Notes under the pieces: model-generated | The model's input: the letters and a program-made list of their open reading frames with translations, nothing else | Database searches by the model: none | Told to the model about the DNA's origin: nothing | In this document: piece by piece, positions 33,460 to 46,335 of the stretch | How positions within the stretch are numbered: the first letter of the stretch is position 1 | Layout of the letters: each line of letters starts with the position of its first letter | Made by a program: the position numbers and the translations under genes | Origin: Amaranthus tricolor | Taxonomy: Eukaryota; Streptophyta; Magnoliopsida; Caryophyllales; Amaranthaceae | Length of the DNA stretch: 64,000 nt | NCBI RefSeq assembly: GCF_026212465.1 | Contig: NC_080056.1 | Span: 9,735,145-9,799,144 of the forward strand | Reading direction: 5' to 3'

Positions 33460-34160
33460 CCTAATTAGTGTGATTAATTTATTCAAGAAAAAATTAATAC
33501 ACAACTTTTAAACATATATACTTATTTCTAACAAACATATTTAACCCTAAAAAAATATACTTTGAATAATTAACATTGTATAACCTTAGAAATATAACAT
33601 TCAAAATATAAATAATAAAATTAAATCATTTAACATTAGAAATATAAGTATTCTAATTCTAATAATTAAAGACAAATATAACAACAAACCACATTTCTAA
33701 CAAAATATGCAAATAATTAACAAACCATACAAACATAATGTTTGGTGATTGTTTGATGGTCCATTTCATGATCTATTTACGGGGTCAAGTTCTTGAAGAA
33801 CGGAAGTCGTATGGAATCAATATTGCCCCACAAGTTTCATCTTAATCATAAGCATCAGCTAGCAAAGAACATTTCCAAGTTCTTTACGCATACTGCAGTG
33901 CAACTTGAGCCATTCACGAATAATTACTAAATATGCAAATAATTAACAAACCACAATTTTAACTAAATTACTAAATTACAAGTGAAACTATAAAAATATA
34001 AACTTGCAAATTTACAAAACAAATAATACCTAATTTTCGTATGTTATGAACTTGCAAAAAACTTAAAGGTTTGAGAATTTAAAAAGACGAATAATACCTT
34101 AATTCGTGAGTCTTGAAGATGAACTAGACCAAATGCCTTTGGTTTCAAACGGTTTTGAAG

Positions 34161-34285
34161 AATTCGAAGTTTGAAGTTTAATGATGAACAAGAACAGTAG
34201 AATGAAACAAGTAGGGGGTTTATGAAAATTCGAAGTTTAAAGTTTGATGATGAACAAGAATAGTAGAATAAAACAGTAGATGGAG
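34161..34285 (+). repeat. Short tandem duplication, 66-bp unit
   Basis: AATTCGAAGTTTGAAGTTTA at 34161 and AATTCGAAGTTTAAAGTTTG at 34227 are each followed by ATGATGAACAAGAA and AGTAGAAT.AAACA. Confidence 0.8.
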
Positions 34286-34375
34286 AAGAAGAACCGTTGT
34301 ATGTGTTCTTTTGTGGTATAATGAAACAGAAGGGTTTCGTCTTATGAAAACGAAGAGGAAGAACTTTGTTGTTAC

Positions 34376-34436
34376 GTTTGTGAAGATGAAGAAGAGGAAC
34401 GAAGCATATGAAGATGAAGATGAAGATGAAGATGTA
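34376..34436 (+). repeat. GAAGAT-type low-complexity tract
   Basis: Imperfect repeats of GAAGAT within about 60 bp. No function inferred. Confidence 0.85.
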
Positions 34437-34555
34437 GCGTTTTCAATGGGTTTGAGAGAATAACGTTTAAAAGCAAGTGTACTGTGTACGTCGAGTTCCT
34501 AAAAAAAGAAATATATTGATGAAATGGCGGGTACTTTAATTTAGTGCAAAGGTTA

Positions 34556-34876
34556 TTTGCTGCGGGCACGTGTTAACCACACCAATTATATATTCATCAT
34601 CTTGCTGCAAAATAGAAACATGCGTGCATTGTAACAGTTATTCGCTGCGGGCCTCGAGATAACCGTAGCAATTTAGCTATTTGTTTTAGGGTTATTTGTT
34701 GCGGTCCTTATGATAACCGCAGCAAATAATTTTGGTACTAAGTATTTGCTGCGGTCACACCACAAAACTGCAGCAAATAATTGTTTTTTTTTCAAAATCT
34801 TTTTCCTATTTATTGCTGCGAATATACAAAAACTGCAGCAAATAACAAGCAACAAATACGTTTTTTTCCACTAGTG
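34556..34876. repeat. Right subterminal repeats and terminus of the CACTA element
   Basis: TATTTGCTGCGG and its inverse (CCGCAGCAAATA, CTGCAGCAAATAA) recur about eight times, some as hairpin pairs, for example near 34694-34730 and 34744-34781. The outermost bases, TTTTTTTCCACTAGTG, give the CACTA terminus on the minus strand. The same word set occurs at the left end. Confidence 0.88.
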
Positions 34877-37800
34877 TTAACCGTTTTTGGCCCCTTCTAA
34901 AATAAAGTAGTTCAAACTTGGTTTGTTTGGCACGAAACTTGGCGCACAATACTATTTAGTATATGTTATTGTGTTGAAATGGTTAGAATCCAAAACAATA
35001 GTCATATGCTTGAAATTAAGTGCTATTTTGTGTTTTTGAAGTTTTTTTAAGCGTTTTTCGCACTTTCTCGCATCAATTGGTTCAAACTTGGTTTCTTTGG
35101 CACGAAACTTGGCACACAACACTATTTGGTATATGTTATTGTGTTGAAATGATTAGAATCGAAAACAATATTCATATGCTTGAAATTACGTGCTAAATTG
35201 AGTTTTTGAGGTTTTTTAACTGTTTTTTGGAACTTTCTCAAATAAAGTGGTTCAAACATGGTTTGTTTGGCTTGAAAGTTCCCACACAACACTATTTGGT
35301 ATATTTTATTGTGTTGAAATGGTTATAATCGAAAACAATATTCATATGCTTTAAATTACGTGTTAAGTTGGGTTTTTGAGGTTTTTTTATCCGTTTTTAG
35401 CACTTTCTCAAATAAAGTAGTTTAAACTTGGTTTCTTTGGCACGAAACTTTGCACACAATACTATTTGGTATTTGTTATTGTGTTGAAATGGTTAGAATC
35501 CAAAACAATAGTCAAATACTTGAAATTACGTGCTAAGTTGCATTTTTGAGGATTTTTTTTAAGTGTTTTTAGCACTTTCAAGCATGAATTGGTTAAAACT
35601 TGGTTTGTTTGGCCTGAAACTTGGGACACAACACAATTTGTTATTCAATATTATGTTGAAATGGTTAGAACCAGAAACAATAGTCAGATGCTTGAAATTA
35701 CGTGTTTATTTGCATATTTGAGGGTTTTTTAAGCGTCTTTGGCACTTTCTCGCATAAAGTTGTTCAAAATGGTTTTATTTAGCGCGAAACATGGAACACC
35801 ACACTATTTGGTATATGTTATTGTGGTGAAACGGTTAGAATCGAAAACAATAATCATATGCTTGAAATTACGTGCTAAGTTGCATTTTTGAGGTTTTTTT
35901 ATGTGTTTTTGGCACTTTCTCGCATAAACTAGTTCAAAGCTGGATTGTTTGGCTCGAAACATTGCATGCAACAGTATTTGGTGTATGTTATTGTGTTTAA
36001 ATGGTTAGAATCGAAAACAATATTCATATGCTTGAATTTACGTGCTAAGTTGTGTTTTTGAGGTTCTTTAACCGTTTTTTAACACTTTCTCAAATAATGT
36101 GGTTCATACTTGATTTGTTTGGCACAAAATTTGGCACACAATATTATTTGGTATTTGTTATTGTGTTGTAATGGTTAGAATCCAAAACCATAGTCATATT
36201 CTTGAAATTACGTGCTATGTTGAGTTTTTGAGGTTTTTTTAAGCGTTTTTGGCACTTTCTCGCATAAATTGGTTCAAACTTATTTTGTTTCCCATGAAAC
36301 GTGGCACAGAAAACTATTTGTTAAACATTATATTGTTGAAATGGTTAGAATTGAAAATAATAGTCAGATTCTCTTAATTACATGCTAAGTTGCGTTTTTG
36401 ATGTTTTGGTTTGTTTGGAACGAAAGTTGGCCCACAAAACTATTTGGTATATTTTATTGTGTTGAAATGGTTAGAATATAAAATAATTTTCATATGCTTT
36501 AAATTACGTGCTAATTTGCGTTTTTGAGGTTTTTTAAGCGTTTTTTGCACTTTCTCGCATAAAGTGGTTAAAAATTTGCTTGTTTCGCACGAAACTTGAA
36601 ATTACATGCTAAGTTGCGTTTGTTAGGTTTTTTAAGCGTTTTTGGCACTTTCTTACATAAAGTGGTTCAAACTTGGTTTGTTTGTCACAAAACTTGGTAC
36701 ACAACACTATTTCTTATATTTTATTGTGTTGAACTGGTTTGAATCTAAAATAATAGTCATATGCTTAAAGTTACGTGCTAAGTTGTGTTTTTGAGGTTTC
36801 CTAAGCTTTTTTAGCACTTTCTCGCAAAAACTCGTTTAAAGTTGGTTTGTTTGGCACGAAACATGGATCACCACACTATTTTGCATATGCTATTGTGGTG
36901 AAACAGTTAGAATCGAAAACAATGCTCATATTTTTGAAATTACATGCTAAGTTGTTTTTATGAGGTTTTTTTAATCGTTTCTGGCACTTTCTCGCATAAA
37001 CTGGTTCAAACTTGTTTTGTTTGGCTCAAAACATCGCACACAACACTATTTGGTATATGTTATTGTGTTAAAAATGATAGAATCGAAAATAATATTCATA
37101 TACTTGAAATTACTTGCTATGTTGTGTTTTTGAGGTTTTTAAAACGTTTTTGGCACTTTTTCTCGCATAAATTGGTTCAGACTTGGTTTCTTTTCCACGA
37201 AAATTTTCACATAACACTATTTGGTATATATTATTTTGTGGAAATGGTTAACATCGAAAACAATAGACATATGATTGAAATTACGTGCTAAGTTGCGTTT
37301 TTGAGGTTTTTCTTAAGCGTTTTTGGCCATTTCTCGCATCTATTGGTTCAAACTTATTTTGTTTCCCATGAAACTTGGTACAGAACACGATTTGTTATAC
37401 ATTATTGTGTTGAAATGGTTATAATTGAAAACAATTTTAAATGCTTGTAATTACATGCTATGTTGCGTTTTTGAGGTTTTTTAAGCGTTTTTGGCACTTT
37501 ATGACATAAAGTGGTTCAAACTTGGTTTCTTTGGCACGAAACTTGGCACACAACACTACTTGGTATATTTTATTGTGTTGAAATAGTTGGAATCTAAAAT
37601 AATTTTTATATGCTTTAAGTTACGTGCTAAGTTGCGTTTTTGAGGTTTTTTAAGCGTTGTTGGTACTTTCTCGCATAAAGTGGTTAAATATTTGTTTATT
37701 TCGCACGAAACTTGAAATAACAGACTATTTGGTATATGTTATTGTGGTGAAATAGTTAGAATCGAAAACTATAGTCATATGTTTGAAATTACGTGCTAAG

Positions 37801-38304
37801 TTGCTTTTACGAGGTTTTCTTAAGAGTTTTTGGATCTTTCTCGCATAAACTAGTTCAAACATGTTTTGTTTGGCTCGAAGCTTGGAACGCAACACTATTT
37901 GGTATATATTATTGTGTTGAAATTGATAGAATCGAAAAAAATATTCATATGCTTGAAATTACGTGATAAGTTGGGTTTTTGAAGTTTTTTTAACTATTTT
38001 TGGCACTTTCTCAAATAAAGTGGCCAAACTTGGTTTGTTTGGCACCAAACATGGCACCTAATACTATTTGGTATATGTTATTGTGTTGAAATGGTTAGAA
38101 TCCAAAACAATAGTCATACGCTTGAAATTTACGTGCTATGTTGCATTTTTGAAGTTTTTTTAAGCGTTTTTCGCACTTTCTCGCATCAATTGTTTCAAAC
38201 TTGGTTTGTTTGGCTCGAAAGTTGACACACAACACTATTAAGTATATGTTATTGTGTTGAAATGGTTAGAATTGAAAACAATATTGATACACACAACACT
38301 AATA
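34877..38304 (+). repeat. Diverged satellite array, forward orientation
   Basis: Monomers of about 169 bp in the same orientation as the array at 8492-15102. Monomers differ strongly from one another. Fusions or deletions occur near 36405, 36597 and 38285. No clear higher-order period was seen. No gene. Confidence 0.94.
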
Positions 38305-38352
38305 AGTTTTTTAAACGTTTTTGTTCGTTTCTCAAATAAAGTGGTTTAAACT

Positions 38353-40391
38353 TTGTTTGTTTGGCAGGAAACATGGCACACAATACTATTTGGTATATAT
38401 TATTATATTGAAATGGTTAGAATCCAAAACAATAGTCATATGCTTGAAATTACGTCCTATGTTGCATTTTTGAAGCTCTTTTTAAACGTTTTTGGCACTT
38501 TCTCGCATCAATTGGTTCAAACCTGGTTTGTTTGGCTCGACACTTGGCACACAACACTATTTGGTATATGTTATTGTGTTGAAATGTTTAGAATCGAAAA
38601 TAATATTCATACGCATGAAATTACGTGCTAAGTTGGGGTTTTGAGGTTTTTTAACTGTTTTTGCCACTTTCTCAAATAAAGTGGCTCAAACTTGGTTTGT
38701 TTGGCTCGAAACTAAGGTCACAATACTATTTGGTATATGTTATTATGTTGAAATGGTTAGAATCCAAAACAATATTCATATACTTGAAATTACGTGGTAA
38801 GTGGCATTTTTCAGGTTTTTTTTAATTGTCTTGGTACTTTCTCGCATCAGTTGGTTAAAACTTGTTTTGTTTCCCATGAAGCTTGGCGCACAACACTATT
38901 TGGGATATATTATTGTGTTGAAATGATTATGATCGATAACAATATTCATATAATTTAATTTATGTGCTAAGTTGGGTTTTTTGGGTTTTTTAACCGTTTT
39001 TGTCCCTTTCTCAAATAAAGTGGTTTAAAATTTGTTTGTTTGGCACGAAACATGGCACACAATACTATTTGGCATATGTTATTGTATTAAAATGGTTAGA
39101 ATCCAAAACAATAGTCATATGCTTTAAATTACATGCTATGTTGCGTTTTTGAAGTTTTTTTTAAGCGTTTTGGGCACTTTCTTGCATCAATTGGTTCAAA
39201 CTTGGTTTGTTTGGCTCGAAACTTGGCACACAACACTATTTGTTATTTGTTATTGTGTTGAAATTTTTAGAATCGAGAACAGTATTAATATGCTTGAATT
39301 TACGTGCTAAGTTAGTTTTTTGAGGTTTTTTAACTGTTTTTTGGCACTTTCTTAAATAAAATGGTTCAAACTTGTTTTGTTTGGCTCAAAACTTGGCAAA
39401 CAACACTATCTGTTATATATGTTACTGTGTTGAAATGGTTAGAAAGGAAAACAATATTTATATGCTTTAAATTACGTGCTACGTTGGGTTTTTGAGGTTT
39501 TTTTAACCATTTTTGGCACATTCTCAAATAAAGTAGTTCAAACTTGGTTTGTTAGGCACGAAACTTGGCACACAATACTATTTGGTATATGTTATTGTGT
39601 TGAAATGGTTTGAATCCAAGACAATTGTCATATGCTTGAAATTACGTGCTATGTCGTGTTTTTGTAGTTTTTTTAAGCGTTTTTCGCACTTTCTCCCGTC
39701 AATTGGTTCAAACTTAGTTTGTTTGCCTCGACACTTGGCGCACAACACTATTTCATATATGTTGTTGTGTTGAAATGGTTAGAATCGAAAACAATATTAA
39801 TATGCTTGAAATTAAGTGTTAAGTTGGGTTTTTGAGGTTTTTTTAACTAATTTTGGAACTTTCTCAAATAAATTTGTTTAAACTTGGTTTGTTTGACACG
39901 AAACTTGGAACACACCACTATTTGGTATATGTTATTTTGTTGAAATGGTTAGAATCGAGAACAATAGTCAGATGCTTGAAATTACATGCTAAGTTGCGTT
40001 TTTTAGGTTTTCTAAGCGTTTTTGGCACTTTTTTACATAAAGTGGTTTAAACTTGGTTTGTTTGGCACGTAACTAGGAACACAACACTAATTGATATATT
40101 TTATTGTGTTGAAATTGTTTGTATTTAAATTAATAGTCATATGCTTTAAATTAAGTGCTAAGTTGCGTTTTTGACGTTTTTTAAGCATTTTTGACGCTTT
40201 CTCGCAACAATTGGTTAAAACTTGTATTGTTTCCCATGAAGCTTTGCACACAACACTATTTGGTAAATGTTATTGTGTTGAAAATGTTAGAATCGATCAC
40301 AATATTCATATAATTCTAATTACGTGCTAAGTTGTCTTTTTAATGTTTTTTAAACGTTTTTGTCCCTTTCTCTAATAAAGTGGTTTAAACT
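38353..40391 (+). repeat. Higher-order unit 1
   Basis: 2039 bp, the edge unit. It has more private changes than later ones, for example TATTATATTGAAATGG near 38401 and ACGTCCTATG near 38453. Confidence 0.92.
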
Positions 40392-42428
40392 TTGTTTGTT
40401 TGGCAGGAAACATGGCACACAATACTATTTGGTATATATTATTATGTTGAAATGGTTAGAATCCAAAACAATAGTCATATGCTTGAAATTACGTGTTATG
40501 TTGCATTTTTGAAGCTCTTTTTAAGCGTTTTTGGCACTTTCTCGCATCAATTGGTTCAAACCTGGTTTGTTTGGCTCGACACTTGGCACACAACACTATT
40601 TGGTATATGTTATTGTGTTGAAATGTTTAGAATCGAAAATAATATTCATACGCATGAAATTACGTGCTAAGTTGGGGTTTTGAGGTTTTTTAACTGTTTT
40701 TGCCACTTTCTCAAATAAAGTGGCTCAAACTTGGTTTGTTTGGCTCGAAACTAAGGTCACAATACTATTTGGTATATGTTATTATGTTGAAATGGTTAGA
40801 ATCCAAAACAATATTCATATACTTGAAATTACGTGGTAAGTGGCGTTTTTCAGGTTTTTTTTAATTGTTGTTGGCACTTTCTCGCATCAGTTGGTTAAAA
40901 CTTGTTTTGTTTCCCATGAAGCTTGGAGCACAACACTATTTGGGATATATTATTGTGTTGAAATGATTATGATCGATAACAATATTCATATAATTTAATT
41001 TATGTGCTAAGTTGGGTTTTTTGGGTTTTTTAACCGTTTTTGTCCCTTTCTCAAATAAAGTGGTTTAAAATTTGTTTGTTTGGCACGAAACATGGCACAC
41101 AATACTATTTGGCATATGTTATTGTATTAAAATGGTTAGAATCCAAAACAATAGTCATATGCTTTAAATTACGTGCTATGTTGCGTTTTTGAAGTTTTTT
41201 TAAGCGTTTTGGGCACTTTCTTGCATCAATTGGTTCAAACTTGGTTTGTTTGGCTCGAAACTTGGCACACAACACTATTTGTTATTTGTTATTGTGTTGA
41301 AATTTTTAGAATCGAGAACGGTATTAATATGTTTGAATTTACGTGCTAAGTTAGTTTTTTGAGGTTTTTCAACTGTTTTTTGGCACTTTCTTAAATAAAA
41401 TGGTTCAAACCTGTTTTGTTTGGCTCAAAACTTGGCAAACAACACTATCTGTTATATATGTTATTGTGTTGAAATGGTTAGAAAGGAAAACAATATTTAT
41501 ATGCTTTAAATTACGTGCTACGTTGGGTTTTGAGGTTTTTTAACCATTTTTGGCACATTCTCAAATAAAGTAGTTCAAACTTGGTTTGTTAGGCACGAAA
41601 CTTGGCACACAATACTATATGGTATATGTTATTGTGTTGAAATGGTTAGAATCCAAAACAATTGTCATATGCTTGAAATTACGTGCTATGTCGTGTTTTT
41701 GTAGTTTTTTTAAGCGATTTTCGCACATTCTCCCGTCAATTGGTTCAAACTTAGTTTGTTTGCCTCGACACTTGGCGCACAACACTATTTCATATATGTT
41801 GTTGTGTTGAAATGGTTAGAATCGAAAACAATATTCATATGCTTGAAATTAAGTGTTAAGTTGGGTTTTTGAGGTTTTTTTAACAAATTTTGGAACTTTC
41901 TCAAATAAATTTGTTTAAACTTGGTTTGTTTGACACGAAACTTGGAACACACCACTATTTGGTATATGTTATTTTGTTGAAATGGTTAGAATCGAGAACA
42001 ATAGTCAGATGCTTGAAATTACATGCTAAGTTGCGTTTTTTAGGTTTTCTAAGCGTTTTTGGCACTTTTTTACATAAAGTGGTTTAAATTTGGTTTGTTT
42101 GGCACGTAACTAGGAACACAACACTAAATGATATATTTTATTGTGTTAAAATTGTTTGTATTTAAATTAATAGTCATATGCTTTAAATTAAGTGCTAAGT
42201 TGCGTTTTTGACGTTTTTTAAGCATTTTTGACGCTTTCTCGCAACAATTGGTTAAAACTTGTATTGTTTCCCATGAAGCTTTGCACACAACACTATTTGG
42301 TAAATGTTATTGTGTTGAAAATGTTAGAATCGATCACAATATTCATATAATTCTAATTACGTGCTAAGTTGTCTTTTTAATGTTTTTTAAACGTTTTTGT
42401 CCCTTTCTCTAATAAAGTGGTTTAAACT
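40392..42428 (+). repeat. Higher-order unit 2
   Basis: 2037 bp, twelve monomers. Private changes include ACTATATGG near 41613 and CGCACATTCTCCC near 41722. Confidence 0.92.
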
Positions 42429-44297
42429 TTGTTTGTTTGGCAGGAAACATGGCACACAATACTATTTGGTATATATTATTATGTTGAAATGGTTAGAATC
42501 CAAAACAATAGTCATATGCTTGAAATTACGTGTTATGTTGCATTTTTGAAGCTCTTTTTAAGCGTTTTTGGCACTTTCTCGCATCAATTGGTTCAAACCT
42601 GGTTTGTTTGGCTCGACACTTGGCACACAACACTATTTGGTATATGTTATTGTGTTGAAATGTTTAGAATCGAAAATAATATTCATACGCATGAAATTAC
42701 GTGCTAAGTTGGGGTTTTGAGGTTTTTTAACTGTTTTTGCCACTTTCTCAAATAAAGTGGCTCAAACTTGGTTTGTTTGGCTCGAAACTAAGGTCACAAT
42801 ACTATTTGGTATATGTTATTATGTTGAAATGGTTAGAATCCAAAACAATATTCATATACTTGAAATTACGTGGTAAGTGGCGTTTTTCAGGTTTTTTTTT
42901 AATTGTTGTTGGCACTTTCTCGCATCAGTTGGTTAAAACTTGTTTTGTTTCCCATGAAGCTTGGAGCACAACACTATTTGGGATATATTATTGTGTTGAA
43001 ATGATTATGATCGATAACAATATTCATATAATTTAATTTATGTGCTAAGTTGGGTTTTTTGGGTTTTTTAACCGTTTTTGTCCCTTTCTCAAATAAAGTG
43101 GTTTAAAATTTGTTTGTTTGGCTCGAAACTTGGCACACAACCTTATTTGTTATTTGTTATTGTGTTGAAATTTTTAGAATCGAGAACGGTATTAATATGC
43201 TTGAATTTACGTGCTAAGTTAGTTTTTTGAGGTTTTTTAACTGTTTTTTGGTACTTTCTTAAATAAAATGGTTCAAACCTGTTTTGTTTGGCTCAAAACT
43301 TGGCAAACAACACTATCTGTTATATATGTTATTGTGTTGAAATGGTTAGAAAGGAAAACAATATTTATATGCTTTAAATTACGTGCTACGTTGGGTTTTT
43401 GAGGTTTTTTAACCATTTTTGGCACATTCTCAAATAAAGTAGTTCAAACTTGGTTTGTTAGGCACGAAACTTGGCACACAATACTATTTGGTATATGTTA
43501 TTGTGTTGAAATGGTTAGAATCCAAAAAAATTGTCATATGCTTGAAATTACGTGCTATGTCGTGTTTTTGTAGTTTTTTTAAGCGATTTTCGCACTTTCT
43601 CCCGTCAATTGGTTCAAACTTAGTTTGTTTCCCTCGACACTTGGCGCACAACACTATTTCATATATGTTGTTGTGTTGAAATGGTTAGAATCGAAAACAA
43701 TATTCATATGCTTGAAATTAAGTGTTAAGTTGGGTTTTTGAGGTTTTTTTAACTAATTTTGGAACTTTCTCAAATAAATTTGTTTAAACTTGGTTTGTTT
43801 GACACGAAACTTGGAACACACCACTATTTGGTATATGTTATTTTGTTGAAATGGTTAGAATCGAGAACAACAGTAAGATGCTTGAAATTACATGCTAAGT
43901 TGCGTTTTTTAGGTTTTCTAAGCGTTTTTGGCACTTTTTTACATAAAGTGGTTTAAACTTGGTTTGTTTGGCACGTAACTAGGAACACAACACTAATTGA
44001 TATATTTTATTGTGTTGAAATTGTTTGTATTTAAATTAATAGTCATATGCTTTAAATTAAGTGCTAAGTTGCGTTTTTGACGTTTTTTAAGCATTTTTGA
44101 CGCTTTCTCGCAACAATTGGTTAAAACTTGTTTTGTTTCCCATGAAGCTTTGCACACAACACTATTTGGTAAATGTTATTGTGTTGAAAATGTTAGAATT
44201 GATCACAATATTCATATAATTCTAATTACGTGCTAAGTTGTCTTTTTAATGTTTTTTAAACGTTTTTGTCCCTTTCTCAAATAAAGTGGTTTAAACT
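42429..44297 (+). repeat. Higher-order unit 3, 11-monomer variant
   Basis: 1869 bp, one monomer (about 168 bp) short. The join lies near 43110-43122, where TTTGTTTGTTTGG of one monomer continues as CTCGAAACTTGGCAC of the next. This is an in-register loss expected from unequal exchange. Confidence 0.93.
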
Positions 44298-46335
44298 TTG
44301 TTTGTTTGGCAGGAAACATGGCACACAATACTATTTGGTATATATTATTATGTTGAAATGGTTAGAATCCAAAACAATAGTCATATGCTTGAAATTACGT
44401 GTTATGTTGCATTTTTGAAGCTCTTATTAAGCGTTTTTGGCACTTTCTCGCATCAATTGGTTCAAACCTGGTTTGTTTAGCTCGACACTTGGAAGACAAC
44501 ACTATTTGGTATATGTTATTGTGTTGAAATGTTTAGAATCGAAAATAATATTCATACGCATGAAATTACGTGCTAAGTTGTGGTTTTGAGGTTTTTTAAC
44601 TGTTTTTGCCACTTTCTCAAATAAAGTGGCTCAAACTTGGTTTGTTTGGCTCGAAACTAAGGTCACAATACTATTTGGTATATGTTATTATGTTGCAATG
44701 GTTAGAATCCAAAACAATATTCATATACTTGAAATTACGTGGTAAGTGGCGTTTTTCAGGTTTTTTTTAATTGTTGTTGGCACTTTCTCGCATCAGTTGG
44801 TTAAAACTTGTTTTGTTTCCCATGAAGCTTGGCGCACAAAAATATTTGGGATATATTATTGTGTTGAAATGATTATGATCGATAACAATATTCATATAAT
44901 TTAATTTATGTGCTAAGTTGGGTTTTTTGGGTTTTTTAACCGTTTTTGTCCCTTTCTCAAATAAAGTGGTTTAAAATTTGTTTGTTTGGCACGAAACATG
45001 GCACACAATACTATTTGGCATATGTTATTGTATTAAAATGGTTAGAATCCAAAACAATAGTCATATGCTTTAATTTACGTGCTATGTTGCGTTTTTGAAG
45101 TTTTTTTAAGCGTTTTGGGCACTTTCTTGCATCAATTGGTTCAAACTTGGTTTGTTTGGCTCGAAACTTGGCACACAACACTATTTGTTATTTGTTATTG
45201 TGTTGAAATTTTTAGAATCGAGAACGGTATTAATATGCTTGAATTTACGTGCTAAGTTAGTTTTTTGAGGTTTTTTAACTGTTTTTTGGCACTTTCTTAA
45301 ATAAAATGGTTCAAACTTGTTTTGTTTGGCTCAAAACTTGGCAAACAACACTATCTGTTATATATGTTATTGTGTTGAAATGGTTAGAAAGGAAAACAAT
45401 ATTTATATGCTTTAAATTACGTGCTACGTTGGGTTTTTGAGGTTTTTTAACCATTTTTGGCACATTCTCAAATAAAGTAGTTCAAACTTGGTTTGTTAGG
45501 CACGAAACTTGGCACACAATACTATTTGGTATATGTTATTGTGTTGAAATGGTTAGAATCCAAAAAAATTGTCATATGCTTGAAATCACGTGCTATGTCG
45601 TGTTTTTGTAGTTTTTTTAAGCGATTTTCGCACTTTCTCCCGTCAATTGGTTCAAACTTAGTTTGTTTCCCTCGACACTTGGCGCACAACACTATTTCAT
45701 ATATGTTGTTGTGTTGAAATGGTTAGAATCGAAAACAATATTAATATGCTTGAAATTAAGTGTTAAGTTGGGTTTTTGAGGTTTTTTTAACTAATTTTGG
45801 AACTTTCTCAAATAAATTTGTTTAAACTTGGTTTGTTTGACACGAAACTTGGAACACACCACTATTTGGTATATGTTATTTTGTTGAAATGGTTAGAATC
45901 GAGAACAACAGTAAGATGCTTGAAATTACATGCTAAGTTGCGTTTTTTAGGTTTTCTAAGCGTTTTTGGCACTTTTTTACATAAAGTGGTTTAAACTTGG
46001 TTTGTTTGGCACGTAACTAGGAACACAACACTAATTGATATATTTTATTGTGTTGAAATTGTTTGTATTTAAATTAATAGTCATATGCTTTAAATTAAGT
46101 GCTAAGTTGCGTTTTTGACGTTTTTTAAGCATTTTTGACGCTTTCTCGCAACAATTGGTTAAAACTTGTTTTGTTTCCCATGAAGCTTTGCACACAACAC
46201 TATTTGGTAAATGTTATTGTGTTGAAAATGTTAGAATTGATCACAATATTCATATAATTCTAATTACGTGCTAAGTTGTCTTTTTAATGTTTTTTAAACG
46301 TTTTTGTCCCTTTCTCAAATAAAGTGGTTTAAACT
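44298..46335 (+). repeat. Higher-order unit 4
   Basis: Shares CTCTTATTAAG, GTTGTGGTTTTGAGG and ATGTTGCAATGG with units 5 and 10, while most units have CTCTTTTTAAG, GTTGGGG and GTTGAAATGG. Confidence 0.92.

Larger units (their letters stand above)
33460..34555 (-). other. 5' region of the TNP2 gene, non-coding
   Basis: AT-rich with no recognisable exon. A 20-base-plus direct repeat, ATGCAAATAATTAACAAACC, occurs near 33708 and 33932 and brackets a segment of about 200 bp of more balanced composition. Short tandem and GA-rich tracts lie at 34161-34285 and 34376-34436. The transcription start of the transposase would be expected here, but no promoter can be fixed. Confidence 0.6.
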
